This document shows positions 9,227 to 18,127 of a DNA stretch of 64,000 nucleotides, piece after piece. The notes beneath the pieces were generated by a model. It was not told the origin of the DNA, ran no database searches, and saw only the letters and a list, made by a program, of their open reading frames with translations. The stretch comes from MGML01 sp034416335 (GTDB taxonomy: Bacteria; Chloroflexota; Dehalococcoidia; Dehalococcoidales; UBA2162). Every line of letters begins with the position of its first letter. Position 1 is the stretch's first letter. A program made the translations under genes and the position numbers. Where the stretch lies: assembly GCA_034416335.1 (NCBI GenBank), contig DAOULV010000018.1, positions 124,001-188,000 on the forward strand. Direction: 5' to 3'.

Positions 9227-9454
9227 TTAGACAACTTCTACCTGTTTCACATCGGGTACTTCGTTTTTAAGTATGGTCTCAATTGCCCTTTTTGTCTTAT
9301 CTTTATAAATACAGAGTTGACATTCACCGATTAATTTAACCTTAACTATCCCGTCATCAGTAATTTCCTGCACCTGAAAATCACCTTCATGTTCGACGAA
9401 CAGAGGTTTGACCTTGTTAAAGACTTCCATTATTGCCTGCTTATCCACCACCAT
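9227..9454 (-). CDS. NifU C-terminal-like FeS scaffold domain protein
   Basis: A protein of about 75 residues consisting only of a NifU-like domain: DDGIVKVKLIGECQLC with the two Cys spaced CxxC, then a helix KRAIETILKNEVPDVKQVEVV. Typical members read GxCxxCP; here the residue after the second Cys is Ile rather than Pro. ATG at 9454 is given as the start, but GTG codons at 9463 and just after 9454 are also possible because AGGTG lies very close to the ATG. Expected role is carrying a [4Fe-4S] cluster for delivery to apo-proteins. Confidence 0.75.
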   Translation of the reverse strand: MVVDKQAIMEVFNKVKPLFVEHEGDFQVQEITDDGIVKVKLIGECQLCIYKDKTKRAIETILKNEVPDVKQVEVV

Positions 9455-9463
9455 ACACCTCAC

Positions 9464-9777
9464 TTTTTTTAAATCGTTACCTTTTGTATCGGTTATTTAA
9501 AAGTATAGGAGAGGTCTGTCCGATAAAATATGATATTTCTCACATCAAAAAAGTAAGAGTAAAAACGACAATAATTAATATGATGAAAGGACAAATACCT
9601 TCATAGATATCGTTTTACCGAGTTTGTTCCAAAGAAATATCACAATACCGAGAACTTTTGGATACTGCCGGGTTGTTATAAGGTAATTGACAATAGCGGA
9701 GCTTAGTCATAAACTTTACACATTTATCAGACAAAATCGGTATTCATAGTGCAATTAATATTTAAAGGAGAACCGAA
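9464..9777. other. divergent intergenic region
   Basis: This spacer of about 310 bases lies between the divergent NifU-like and nitroreductase genes. It is AT-rich and contains a candidate promoter for the nitroreductase at 9687-9715 but no open frame worth calling. No tRNA or hairpin of note was seen. Confidence 0.5.
9687..9715 (+). promoter_or_regulatory. candidate sigma-70 promoter of nitroreductase gene
   Basis: A perfect TTGACA at 9687-9692 is followed after 17 bases by TAAACT at 9710-9715. The spacing is canonical; the -10 matches four of six positions. The nitroreductase ATG is 63 bases farther on. Confidence 0.45.
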
Positions 9778-10407
9778 ATGGATGTATCAGCCGCTATCCT
9801 GAAGAGAACAAGTATACGAAGCTGGAAACCGGACCCGGTAGAAAAAGACAAAGTTGAGAAAGTACTCGAAGCAGGCAGACGGGCGCCGTCCTGGGGAAAC
9901 ACACAGCCGTGGCGATTCATCGTGGTGCAGGATAAGGAGAGAATCGAAGAAATAGCAAAAGCTGGGGGTGGACAACCTCAGATTATCGCGCCTGTGTTGA
10001 TAGTGTTTTGCGGAGTTATCGACGACCTGTCACAAAAGCAGCATAAGATTGCTTTACAGCAGCTTAGAGAAGCCGGAGTAACAGACTGGACGGATGAATT
10101 TCTTGATAATGTATTGCTGCAAAATAACGTATTCGCACCTTACCTGCTGGGAGAAGCAATTATGACTGTCAAAGTAGCTGAACAGATTATGATTGCCGTA
10201 GCTTATATGACACTTGAGGCGGTCAACCAGGGTCTGGGTACGTGCTGGGTAGGAGCGATTACTGCAAAGGAAATTCATAAAGCGATGAATTTACCGGATA
10301 ATATGTTCGTACATACTTTGCTGCCTCTGGGATACCCGAACCAGGATCCACCTCCAAGACCCAGAAAAGCAATGAACGAAATCGCATTCTGGGGAAAAAT
10401 CGACTAA
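9778..10407 (+). CDS. nitroreductase family FMN protein
   Basis: A 209-residue nitroreductase-fold protein. The N-terminal RTSIRSWKPDPVEKDKVEKVLEAGRRAPSW... segment is the classical FMN-phosphate binding region, followed by NTQPWRFIVVQD and, near the C-terminus, GLGTCWVGAI and the PLGYP box. AAAGGAG lies eight bases before the ATG. It is transcribed alone, convergent with the acyl-CoA synthetase gene. Members reduce nitro groups, quinones or flavins, and some are dehalogenases or ring-modifying enzymes, so the substrate cannot be named. Confidence 0.9.
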   Translation: MDVSAAILKRTSIRSWKPDPVEKDKVEKVLEAGRRAPSWGNTQPWRFIVVQDKERIEEIAKAGGGQPQIIAPVLIVFCGVIDDLSQKQHKIALQQLREAGVTDWTDEFLDNVLLQNNVFAPYLLGEAIMTVKVAEQIMIAVAYMTLEAVNQGLGTCWVGAITAKEIHKAMNLPDNMFVHTLLPLGYPNQDPPPRPRKAMNEIAFWGKID

Positions 10408-10452
10408 ATAGTACTGTTAAATCAAGCTTTATTTTGCGGTTGGGCTGTGCTG

Positions 10453-11880
10453 TTAGCTAAAACGCCGGTAGTATTCGTAAACCTTCCTGGCTGCTGCGGC
10501 AGCCCGACCGATGGTCGGGTAAAAGGGGACACCCAGATTGATGAGGGACGTCCTCGTCCGGCATAAACCTTTCCATTCAAAATCACCGGTGTCATCGACA
10601 CCGAGACTTTTATCCGCCACCACAGCCAGGAACGGTTTGTTACGGGTTACCTCAAGCCGGTACTGCTGCTTCATCATATCTTCCGGCGACAATCCGGGTT
10701 TTCCCGGAGGACCTCCCGGCATCCCCATGATGGCAATCAGGAGATCAAAATTGGGGTCTTTGGCCATCATTTCCAGTACCAGACCGACAGACAGGCTGTC
10801 ATCCTCACGGATAGAAAGATCAGCCGGATTGCCCAGCCAGTCCCACACTGAGACACCCCTTGCCTTTAAATCCTGCCTGAATCCGTCCGATAGCGGGATT
10901 ACCTCGAGTCCGGCTCTTTCGCACGCGTCGGCAGCCAGTACACTTGACCCGCCGGCTCCACCGGCTACGCCTACCCGTTTGCCTTTTACTGGAGAGAGGA
11001 AACGGAAAGATACCGCCAGATCGATAAGCTCCTCGACACTGTCCGCGGTGATAGCGCCTGTCTGGGAGATTAGTGCTTCCCACGCGCTGAGACTGCCGGC
11101 TAATGAAGCGGTGTGCGAGGCGGTAGCTCGTTCTCCCGACTGGCCTCTGCCGCCCTTTAAGATGACAACCGGTTTACGCGATGCGGCATATTTAAGCGTT
11201 TTGAATAGTCCAGGACCATCTTTGGCACCTTCGATATAGCAGAGGATGACTTCGGTTTCCGGATCGTTAGCCAGGTAGTCGAGAAAGTCGGTTTCATTAA
11301 GGTCGATGGCATTGCCGTAACTGAATACCTTGCTGAAATAGATACCCCTGAGAGGAGAGTTTTTAACTATCTCCCGGGCCAGCATGCCACTTTGCGAAAT
11401 CAGTCCCACCGGTCCGCATTCCTTCGGGAAATCACCGTGAAAGGCGATACCGCTGGCGGGTGAATATATGCCCATGCAGTTAGGACCTATCAACCTCATG
11501 CCTGATTCCCTGGACAATTCCAGGATTTTCCTCTCTGTTTCAATACCCTCTTCACGTCCGGTCTCGGCAAGGCGTGCCGTGAAGAGATGAGCGGTCCTGG
11601 CCCCTTTCTGTACGGCCTGTTCCAGTATTTCCAGTACCATCCTCGCCGGAACGCAGGATATAACGTAATCTACCTGGTCCGGTATATCCAGTAAGGAAGG
11701 GTAAACTTTCAGCCCCATAGCCTCGGTATATTTCGGATTTACGGGGTAAATTTTACCTTTGAAGTCGTAATTAACCAGCCCGGCGAGAAATCCACCTCCC
11801 CCCCAGTTACCTGTCGGAGCGGCACCGACAATAGCAATCGACTTCGCTTGAAGGACCTCATCGATAGGGTTTTTAGACAT
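10453..11880 (-). CDS. acyl-CoA synthetase (NDP-forming), alpha-type subunit
   Basis: A 475-residue protein with a CoA-binding Rossmann domain (SIAIVGAAPTGNWGGGG, SCVPARMVLEILEQAV) and succinyl-CoA-ligase-like domains (LIGPNCMGIYSP, GPVGLISQSGM, and the phosphohistidine loop SHTASLAG). The ATP-grasp beta domain of full-length enzymes is absent, so a separate partner is needed; none is adjacent. I chose the ATG at 11880 because ACCTCC in the plus strand gives a GGAGGT site just upstream; the frame stays open to 12135 but that part is not protein-like. Expected reaction: acyl-CoA + NDP + Pi to acid + NTP. Confidence 0.85.
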   Translation of the reverse strand: MSKNPIDEVLQAKSIAIVGAAPTGNWGGGGFLAGLVNYDFKGKIYPVNPKYTEAMGLKVYPSLLDIPDQVDYVISCVPARMVLEILEQAVQKGARTAHLFTARLAETGREEGIETERKILELSRESGMRLIGPNCMGIYSPASGIAFHGDFPKECGPVGLISQSGMLAREIVKNSPLRGIYFSKVFSYGNAIDLNETDFLDYLANDPETEVILCYIEGAKDGPGLFKTLKYAASRKPVVILKGGRGQSGERATASHTASLAGSLSAWEALISQTGAITADSVEELIDLAVSFRFLSPVKGKRVGVAGGAGGSSVLAADACERAGLEVIPLSDGFRQDLKARGVSVWDWLGNPADLSIREDDSLSVGLVLEMMAKDPNFDLLIAIMGMPGGPPGKPGLSPEDMMKQQYRLEVTRNKPFLAVVADKSLGVDDTGDFEWKGLCRTRTSLINLGVPFYPTIGRAAAAARKVYEYYRRFS

Positions 11881-12076
11881 AGACAGCAGACCTCCGATAT
11901 CCGGTGAATTGCGGTCATTATAGCCTGCATCTGCTGATACGGGCAAGTAAGACCGGTAGTGATTAACCGCGGAACACGAACCGGGAAAGAAAGTTTTTAC
12001 AATCACCGGATGTTTTTTTATAATAGGTTTTCCCCTATAATTGTTACTGATAAATTTATGGTTTCGGGAGGATAGA

Positions 12077-13852
12077 ATGACAGAAAAAGATAGAACATAC
12101 CGGTTTCTGAACCCCGTCGGTATCCAGGAACCCATGGAACAGCAGCCGTTATCACCGCGGCTTAAAACGCTTGACGGTGCCAGGATAACGCTGAGTGTCG
12201 GCGCCGGTGGAGAGCAGGGAATACTTATCCCGCTGGTGAAAATGCTTCCGGAAAGATATCCGCAGGTTAAGTGGAATATCAGCTATGCAGCCGCCCACGC
12301 GACGAAAGCGGGAAGCGTTGCCCTTGCAGAAGATGAAATGGAGACCACGGATGCTCTTATCCGCGGAGTAATATGGTGACACGGGGCTATCTGGGAGCAG
12401 TTGCCCCACTTATCATCGATAGAAAAAGCAGGTATTCCAAGCGTATTCATCATATTCGAAGACCAGGATAAAGTCTGGCAGGAAGCATGCCGGCTGAACG
12501 GCGTTCCCAATATGAGACGCGTCTGGGGCTCACGGCATATTCCCGGCCCCGAAGATGTCCCGACCTGGATAGATGACCTGATGGATGCCCTGGTACGCCC
12601 TCTGACGGAAGTAGAGAAAAATCCTCCGAAGTGGGAAGTATCCGATCCACGCTATATCTTCGAAGGTACTATACCGGAAGCCCGGAAATTTTTTAAACAG
12701 GCGGAAAACATCGAGCAATTATATAATAATGCTCCGATATGCAAATATACGGACGGTCTTCCGGTGGTACCTCCCGCGGAAGAGCTGGTTGAAGAGATGC
12801 TCAGGGGTACCAGCCATAAACCGGACGAGATAATAACCTATCAGGCAAGCCATCGCGGAGGCGACCGTATTGAACAGATGGGGAGTTCGGGTAAAAAAGG
12901 CGAGCCTGTATATTATATGCCGATGAGACGGAAAGCCACCGTTGAGAAAATCGCGACCATAGGTGTAATGGCCGGATGTGAACCGGAGCATATGCCCCTT
13001 TTGCTTGCCATCGCTGAAGCCGGCGGGGGCTGCGGTGACGGTCGTGGCGGCGACGCGTTCGTAGTCAGCGGCCCCTATGCAAAAGAAATCGGTATGAACT
13101 TCGATACCAACGTTTTCGGTCCGGGAAACCTGGCTAACCGGGCAATCGGACGGGCTGCCGAACTTATGTGGCGTAACCTGGGAGGAAATATTCCCAATGT
13201 CACCAACGCTGGCGTCTGGGGCTCGGGACTGTTCAACTGCTTTCCCGAGAATGACGACGCACTGCCGGAAGGATGGGCAAGCCTCAGAGAAGAATACGAT
13301 TTTAACAAAGACGAAAGCTGTGTGTTCAAGCTTCACATACACCACTGCCGTACTTTACAGAGGACCGAGTTTATGCCGGGAGGATACCGGGAATTCCAGA
13401 AAAGCGGTCACGGCGGCATCGGGAGGCGATTGGGACTGAGGGGAACACCCGGACCACACAACTGGATGGAATACTTCGTCGACAGTCTCTGGAAAAACTG
13501 GGAAGGCGGAAAGACCTTCTTTATGCTTCCTGAGATGGCGCGAGACCTCCAGCTATATGGCTTCAAGACCAAGGACGACATATATGAATGGCTTTACAAG
13601 AAAAGCTTTATGACGGTAAGAGAATACCGCACTCACCAGAGACCTGATGTCACCACCAACGCCTGGAAAGGTATCGAAGCTACTTCCGGGAAACCGTGGA
13701 AGGAACTGGACGAGGACTACATGGTACCGGCAGTTTCTGCTCCGTTTGATAATTGTATCATCGTCACCGGTGGCGGGGAAGAAGTAGGTCTCTGGTCAGA
13801 TGGTCGGAGCGCTGGATCTGATCCCGCGTACGGCATAGATGCCTGGCGCTAA
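12077..13852 (+). CDS. UGSC-like selenoprotein, paralogue 2 (Sec101, motif IWUHGA)
   Basis: Reading UGA 12377-12379 as Sec joins two collinear frames into 591 residues. The N-terminal domain (RFLNPVGIQEP, PRLKTLDGARI, GVIW-U-HGAIWEQLPHLSSIEKAGIPS) and the large C-terminal domain (GVMAGCEPEHMPLLLAIAE, GPYAKEIGMN, GPGNLANRAIGRAAELM, SGHGGIGRR) align along their length with the genes at 4193 and 54859. Unlike those it has no Cys before Sec: the position is Ile. ATG follows GGGAGGA. The divergent neighbour is an acyl-CoA synthetase and the downstream gene an OYE-type reductase. Function is unknown; a redox role around a CoA-linked substrate is possible. Confidence 0.87.
12383..12407 (+). promoter_or_regulatory. 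candidate SECIS hairpin, UGSC-like gene 2
   Basis: GGGGC (12383-12387) pairs with GCCCC (12403-12407), and inside it CTG pairs with CAG around the tetraloop GGAG. The apical GG lies about 15 bases after the UGA, close to the geometry of SelB-binding bacterial SECIS hairpins. Confidence 0.45.
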
Positions 13853-13870
13853 ACAGTATTAATCGGTAAT

Positions 13871-13900
13871 CTATCAGCCATGAGTCCTCATGGCTGATAG
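13871..13900 (+). terminator. hairpin terminator after UGSC-like gene 2
   Basis: A perfect 14-bp inverted repeat (CTATCAGCCATGAG, loop TC) starts 18 bases after the stop. No strong T-tract follows, so it may act as a transcript-end stabiliser as much as a terminator. Confidence 0.6.
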
Positions 13901-13987
13901 ACTTTACGGATATAATTGAGAAACTTAGATAGAACCAGTGACGGGTTCGGAGATTTGTAGCGTCCTTTTATTTTCGGGAGGTGAAAA

Positions 13988-15967
13988 ATGAAAACTCCGG
14001 AAAAACTCTTTCAGCCAATCACGATAGGGAATATAGAGCTGAATAACAGGATAGTAATGGCACCACTCGGTATAGGGTTCACCTTTGCTACTGAAGACGG
14101 CTCGGTAACCGACCGTTTTATTGCCTTTTATGAAGCCAGGGCTAAAGGAGGAGTGGGATTAATCCAGTTGACCGTTGCTGCTCTGGGCAGACCGCATGCG
14201 ACCGGACTGGTATTTGCTCCGGGAATGTTGAGCATAATAGACGATGAACATATTCCAAGCGCAAAGAAATTCGTGGACGCCATACATGCTCATGGGACGA
14301 AAGTATCGTTCCAGATTACTCATCACGGCTCAGCTACAGCCCGTGCCGTGCAACAGAGACCTCCCGTTAAGTATCCGGAATTGATGAGGGTCGTGACCGC
14401 AACAGGGACGACCGATCCGGTAACCGGGTTCCAGACACACTCGATGACAAGAGAGGAAATCCATGACGTAACGGAAGCTTTCGGACTGGCGGCAAGACGG
14501 GGCAAAGCTGCCGGTTTCGATGCAGTGCGGATACAGGGGTGCCATGCCTACCTGATACGCCAGTTCCTTTCACCACGCACAAATAAGAGGACTGACGAAT
14601 ACGGCGGAAGTATCGAGAACAGGGCGAGACTCGCCTGTGAGATTATCAAGCGTGTTAGAAAAGAAGTGGGTGACGGTTTCCCGATTATTTTCAGGATGAA
14701 CGGTGACGAACATCTTGAAGGCGGCATTACTCTGGAAGAAGCAGTGGAGCACGCAAAACTGTTCGTGGAAGCCGGCGTGGACGTACTGGATGTTTCGTCG
14801 GGACCGCCGGAGACTTCACACTGGCAGTACCCAATTATGTTCCAGGAATCCGGCTGTCTGGTTCCTTCAGCCGCAGCAATAAAAAAGGCGGTGAATGTTC
14901 CCGTTATGGCGGTAGGAAAAATTAACGTTGAGAATGGAGAGCGTATTTTACAGGAAGGCTCGGCAGACCTGATTCAGATGGGCAGGCCGTTAATGGCAGA
15001 CCCTGACCTGGCCAATAAGGCAAGAGAGGGAAGGCTGGAGGACATCCGCCCCTGCATTTTCTGCGGACACTGTCAGGCGGGAGGTCCGGGAGCAGGTTAC
15101 GCTAACTGTTCGGTCAACATGGAAATGGGTAAGGAACTGGAATACAGGATTGAACCGGCGGAAAAGAAAAAGAAAGTAATGGTAATCGGCGGCGGCCCGG
15201 CCGGAATGGAGGCTGCCCGGACACTGGCGGAGAGGGGACACGAGACGTCTCTGTATGAAAAAAGCGGTAACCTGGGCGGTCAATGGAAAATAGTGGCAAA
15301 TCACCTGCCGGAAGAACAAAGCCTGGTAGATTACCTTTCTAACGGGCTGAAGAAAGCAGGTGTAAATGTGTTCCTGAACCAGGAAGTCACTAAAGAGACC
15401 GTCAGGGAAAACGGACCTGATGCTGTGGTGGTGGCTGCAGGTTCTATTCCGACAAGCCTTGATATTCCGGGTATTGACGGAGAGAACGTGGTACAGGCAA
15501 CCGATGTGCTGATGGGGAAAGCAGACGTCGGACAGAATGTCGTGGTCGTCGGTGGTAGAATTGTCGGCTTGAGCGCAGCGCTGTACCTGGCAGAGCAGGG
15601 AAAGAATGTTTCGGTAATTACCAGGAGCGATATCGCCCGGGGACTGAACAGGAATATGAAAAACACCCTGATAGAGTTCCTGATAAGGAACGGCGTGCGA
15701 CTCTACCCGAAAGCTACGCCCGATAGTATAACCGAGAATGGCGTGAATGTATGGTGGACGACCAGCGAGGAACCTTTAAGGGACAACGTTTTCATATTTC
15801 TCAAAGCCGACACCGTCGTGCTGGCAGTCGGAGCAGAGAACAGCGACCAGCTTATCAGTAAACTTGAAGGCGTCGTGCCGGAAATCTATCCGGTAGGCGA
15901 CTGCGCAGGAAAGAGGAGCGTATTTGCTGCCATACGCGGCGGTTCGGAAACGGGCAGGACTATTTAA
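13988..15967 (+). CDS. OYE/FadH-type NADH:flavin oxidoreductase with FeS and FAD domains
   Basis: A 659-residue protein built like 2,4-dienoyl-CoA reductase. Residues 1-340 are an FMN TIM barrel (LFQPITIGNIELNNRIVMAP, FLSPRTNKRTDEYGGS). A Cys cluster CIFCGHC...CSVN follows at about 358-377 for [4Fe-4S]. A dinucleotide domain then has VMVIGGGPAGMEAARTLAERG and a second, degenerate Rossmann VVVVGGRIVG (Arg in place of the usual Gly). GGGAGG precedes the ATG. It lies between a UGSC-like selenoprotein and an SDR. The family reduces C=C bonds in enoyl-CoA or cyclic enones, which fits CoA-based anaerobic catabolism. Confidence 0.9.
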   Translation: MKTPEKLFQPITIGNIELNNRIVMAPLGIGFTFATEDGSVTDRFIAFYEARAKGGVGLIQLTVAALGRPHATGLVFAPGMLSIIDDEHIPSAKKFVDAIHAHGTKVSFQITHHGSATARAVQQRPPVKYPELMRVVTATGTTDPVTGFQTHSMTREEIHDVTEAFGLAARRGKAAGFDAVRIQGCHAYLIRQFLSPRTNKRTDEYGGSIENRARLACEIIKRVRKEVGDGFPIIFRMNGDEHLEGGITLEEAVEHAKLFVEAGVDVLDVSSGPPETSHWQYPIMFQESGCLVPSAAAIKKAVNVPVMAVGKINVENGERILQEGSADLIQMGRPLMADPDLANKAREGRLEDIRPCIFCGHCQAGGPGAGYANCSVNMEMGKELEYRIEPAEKKKKVMVIGGGPAGMEAARTLAERGHETSLYEKSGNLGGQWKIVANHLPEEQSLVDYLSNGLKKAGVNVFLNQEVTKETVRENGPDAVVVAAGSIPTSLDIPGIDGENVVQATDVLMGKADVGQNVVVVGGRIVGLSAALYLAEQGKNVSVITRSDIARGLNRNMKNTLIEFLIRNGVRLYPKATPDSITENGVNVWWTTSEEPLRDNVFIFLKADTVVLAVGAENSDQLISKLEGVVPEIYPVGDCAGKRSVFAAIRGGSETGRTI

Positions 15968-16111
15968 CAATATCGGAATACTGCTCCATATCCTTTGCTA
16001 TGTTGCCGAGTCCAGGTTCCTCGAGCTTTTCAGGCGTCGGGATGCCGGTTGGCGACCAGCCTCTCAAAGCATAGTATTCATCGAGGAATTTTCCTTCCGG
16101 ATAACGGGGAT

Positions 16112-16885
16112 TTATATCATGGAATTCCCACCGTTGACGCCGATAGTCTGCCCGATTACGTCACCGGTGACATCCGATACCAGGAATGTAACCATATTAG
16201 CCACATCCTGGGGCTCCGTAAGTCTTTTTAGAGGGATACCCTGTCTGACTGCGTCCACCATTTCAGGACTCCTTACTTCGCCATCCGGTCCTCGGAGGAA
16301 GTTTGTCGTGGACAGCCCGGGGCAGACACAATTCACATTAATACCCTTATCCGCCACCTCGGCGGCAATCGATTTGGTGAAAGTAATAACCGCACCCTTA
16401 CAGGAGGCGTAGACCGAATTATTGGGGCTGCCGGTCCGTCCGAGACCGGATGCGATGTTTACAATTTTGCCATAGTTTCTCTCCAGCATCCCGGGGATAA
16501 CGGCCTTGGTGCAGTTCATTACTCCCGTAAACAGCAGGTTAACAGTCTTTTCCCAGTCTTCTTCTTTCGTTAAATGGATAGGTCCTCCGGCACCACCTGC
16601 CCCGGCATTATTGACCAGGATATCGATTCTGCCGAACTCTTCAATTGCCGTCTTTACCATCTCTTTTACCTGGCCGCTGTTACCGACATCGGCCTTTATG
16701 GCTATTGCTCTTCTCCCCTGACTTCTGACTTCATTTGCGGTTTGTTCTGCTGCTTCCACATCGATATCATTAACTACAATATTGCAGCCTTCTTTAGCCA
16801 TAGTTACGGCAGTTGCGTGGCCGAACCCTATCTGGCTGCCCGAACCGGTTATTAAAGCTACTTTATCCGTTAAGCCTAAGTCCAT
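16112..16885 (-). CDS. short-chain dehydrogenase/reductase
   Basis: A 257-residue classical SDR. GSGSQIGFGHATA forms the nucleotide loop, NDIDVEAAE suggests NAD(H) preference through the acidic residues after beta-2, and NNAGAG and VYASCKG carry the structural and catalytic residues (Tyr-x3-Lys). It ends VIGQTIGVNGGNSMI, typical of 3-oxoacyl-ACP reductase-like SDRs. The ATG at 16885 follows GGAGGTC; a longer TTG start at 16897 would overlap that site and is rejected. It converges with the OYE gene, separated by about 144 bases. Confidence 0.9.
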   Translation of the reverse strand: MDLGLTDKVALITGSGSQIGFGHATAVTMAKEGCNIVVNDIDVEAAEQTANEVRSQGRRAIAIKADVGNSGQVKEMVKTAIEEFGRIDILVNNAGAGGAGGPIHLTKEEDWEKTVNLLFTGVMNCTKAVIPGMLERNYGKIVNIASGLGRTGSPNNSVYASCKGAVITFTKSIAAEVADKGINVNCVCPGLSTTNFLRGPDGEVRSPEMVDAVRQGIPLKRLTEPQDVANMVTFLVSDVTGDVIGQTIGVNGGNSMI

Positions 16886-17196
16886 TTTGACCTCCAAATG
16901 CCGAGTGCATTTCAGATAATTATCTCATCTTGATGCAGGAAGTTTATAACCTTTTTATCACTCGGTTCAACCGTCATTATTATAGAACCGCTTCGATAAT
17001 TAAAAAGGGTAAGAATCATTATTACCGATACGAGGTTCCGGTATCAAATATCTTCTTTACCACTTGGCCAATCATACGTACAAGAAATCATATATTTTAT
17101 AAAAAAGTATTGTAAGGAGTTTGTTAAACTCCTTTTTTATTGACACAAATGAACTAATCCGATATATTGAATTTTAATTTACAATAGAGGGATACG
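16886..17196. other. intergenic region with a hairpin
   Basis: This AT-rich divergent spacer of about 310 bases contains an inverted repeat at 17113-17138 (AAGGAGTTT/AAACTCCTT followed by TTTTTT) that looks like a rho-independent terminator on the plus strand, although no plus-strand gene is recognised upstream of it. It may mark the edge of the module that starts at 17197. Confidence 0.5.
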
Positions 17197-17934
17197 ATGG
17201 TATTTGGATGGTATAGCGAGCGAAGTACTTACCATACAACGATGGTACATAGAGTTCACGCTCATCTAAAACGAATGTGTAGCGAAGCTGACTATGAAAG
17301 AAGCCTCATTTCTAACCGAATTACTGATGCATTTGGATACGATAAAAAAAACAGAACATGGTATCTTTGCGAGGTAAAAGTTAACCCTAGCGATCTAATG
17401 AAGTCGGTTGTCCAGATACATGATACTGCTTTCAGATTTAAATCCAAACAACCAAATGACAAGATACTTCCAGTCGTTTGTATTCCAGCGAAACTCCATA
17501 GACATTTGATAAAAACTGAAGAATGGGGAAGTTTCAGGAGTTTGTGCAATAACCAGAATATTTCCATATGGGTTATTGAGCAATCTTCAGTGTCAAAAGT
17601 ATTAAGTCCTAAAGTGAAAAAGGGGAAAGCAACATCTAGGAAGCAAACCGCGAAAACAACCACTGCCAAGAAAGCAACGGCGAAGTCAACCACTGCCAAG
17701 AAGGTAAAGACAAAGGCAACCACTGCCAAGAAGGCAAAGACGAAGGCAACCACTGCCAAGAAGGTAAAGGCGAAGTCAACCATTGCCAAGAAAGCAACGA
17801 CGAAGACAACCACTGCCAAGAAAGCAACGGCGAAGTCAACCACTGCCAAGAAGGCAAAGACAAAGGCAACCACTACCAAGAAGGCAAAAGTAACTACTGC
17901 CAAAAAGGCAACGAGTGCAAGAAAGAAAAAGTGA
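17197..17934 (+). CDS. nuclease-fold-like protein with histone-H1-like lysine/alanine tail
   Basis: A 245-residue, two-part protein. Residues 1-145 look like a compact alpha/beta domain; RITDAFGYD...WYLCEVKV places D44 and E59-x-K61 as in PD-(D/E)xK nuclease folds. Residues 155-245 are nine near-copies of a ten-residue unit, TTAKKATAKS/TTAKKVKTKA, as in histone-H1-like bacterial tails that bind DNA. No transmembrane segment is seen. It starts at ATG 17197 and stands alone between two hairpins. Role is unknown: a DNA-tethered nuclease-like or structural protein is inferred. The match to the nuclease fold is only by motif. Confidence 0.7.
   Translation: MVFGWYSERSTYHTTMVHRVHAHLKRMCSEADYERSLISNRITDAFGYDKKNRTWYLCEVKVNPSDLMKSVVQIHDTAFRFKSKQPNDKILPVVCIPAKLHRHLIKTEEWGSFRSLCNNQNISIWVIEQSSVSKVLSPKVKKGKATSRKQTAKTTTAKKATAKSTTAKKVKTKATTAKKAKTKATTAKKVKAKSTIAKKATTKTTTAKKATAKSTTAKKAKTKATTTKKAKVTTAKKATSARKKK
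17659..17931 (+). repeat. in-frame 30-bp tandem repeat array
   Basis: About nine diverged copies of a 30-bp unit encode the 10-residue Thr/Ala/Lys repeats; the last units are shortened. The register is kept at three-base multiples throughout. The array is repetitive at DNA level, so length variation between strains by slippage is expected. Confidence 0.85.
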
Positions 17935-18042
17935 GGGTAATCTAAACGCTTACAAACTTAATGTCTTCTTTTTCACTCGGTCATTCGTACGTGCAAAAGA
18001 TCAGACATCTCGATGTTCGTCCGGTGGAAATATAATAAATAT

Positions 18043-18075
18043 AAAAAAAGACTCCTGGGAACAGGAGTCTTTTTT
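18043..18075. terminator. strong bidirectional rho-independent terminator
   Basis: AGACTCCTG pairs with CAGGAGTCT around a GGAA-type loop, flanked by a run of A on the left and T on the right. It can end both the plus-strand 17197 gene and the minus-strand NrfD operon. Confidence 0.85.
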
Positions 18076-18127
18076 GAGTTAATGCGACAAATAAGCCGGA
18101 CTCAAATCCGGAAGTGGCTGCAGGTAT

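Noticed and set aside
11881..12135. N-terminal extension of the acyl-CoA synthetase
   Set aside because: The sequence is not protein-like for the family, and a good ribosome site sits right before the ATG at 11880.
17113..17138. Rho-independent terminator for a hidden plus-strand gene
   Set aside because: No plus-strand frame with coding character lies upstream of it, so only the hairpin itself is reported within the spacer.
17659..17931. Short tandem repeats resembling a CRISPR-like array
   Set aside because: The 30-bp units are contiguous with no unique spacers, stay in frame and encode Lys/Ala repeats inside a clear coding sequence.
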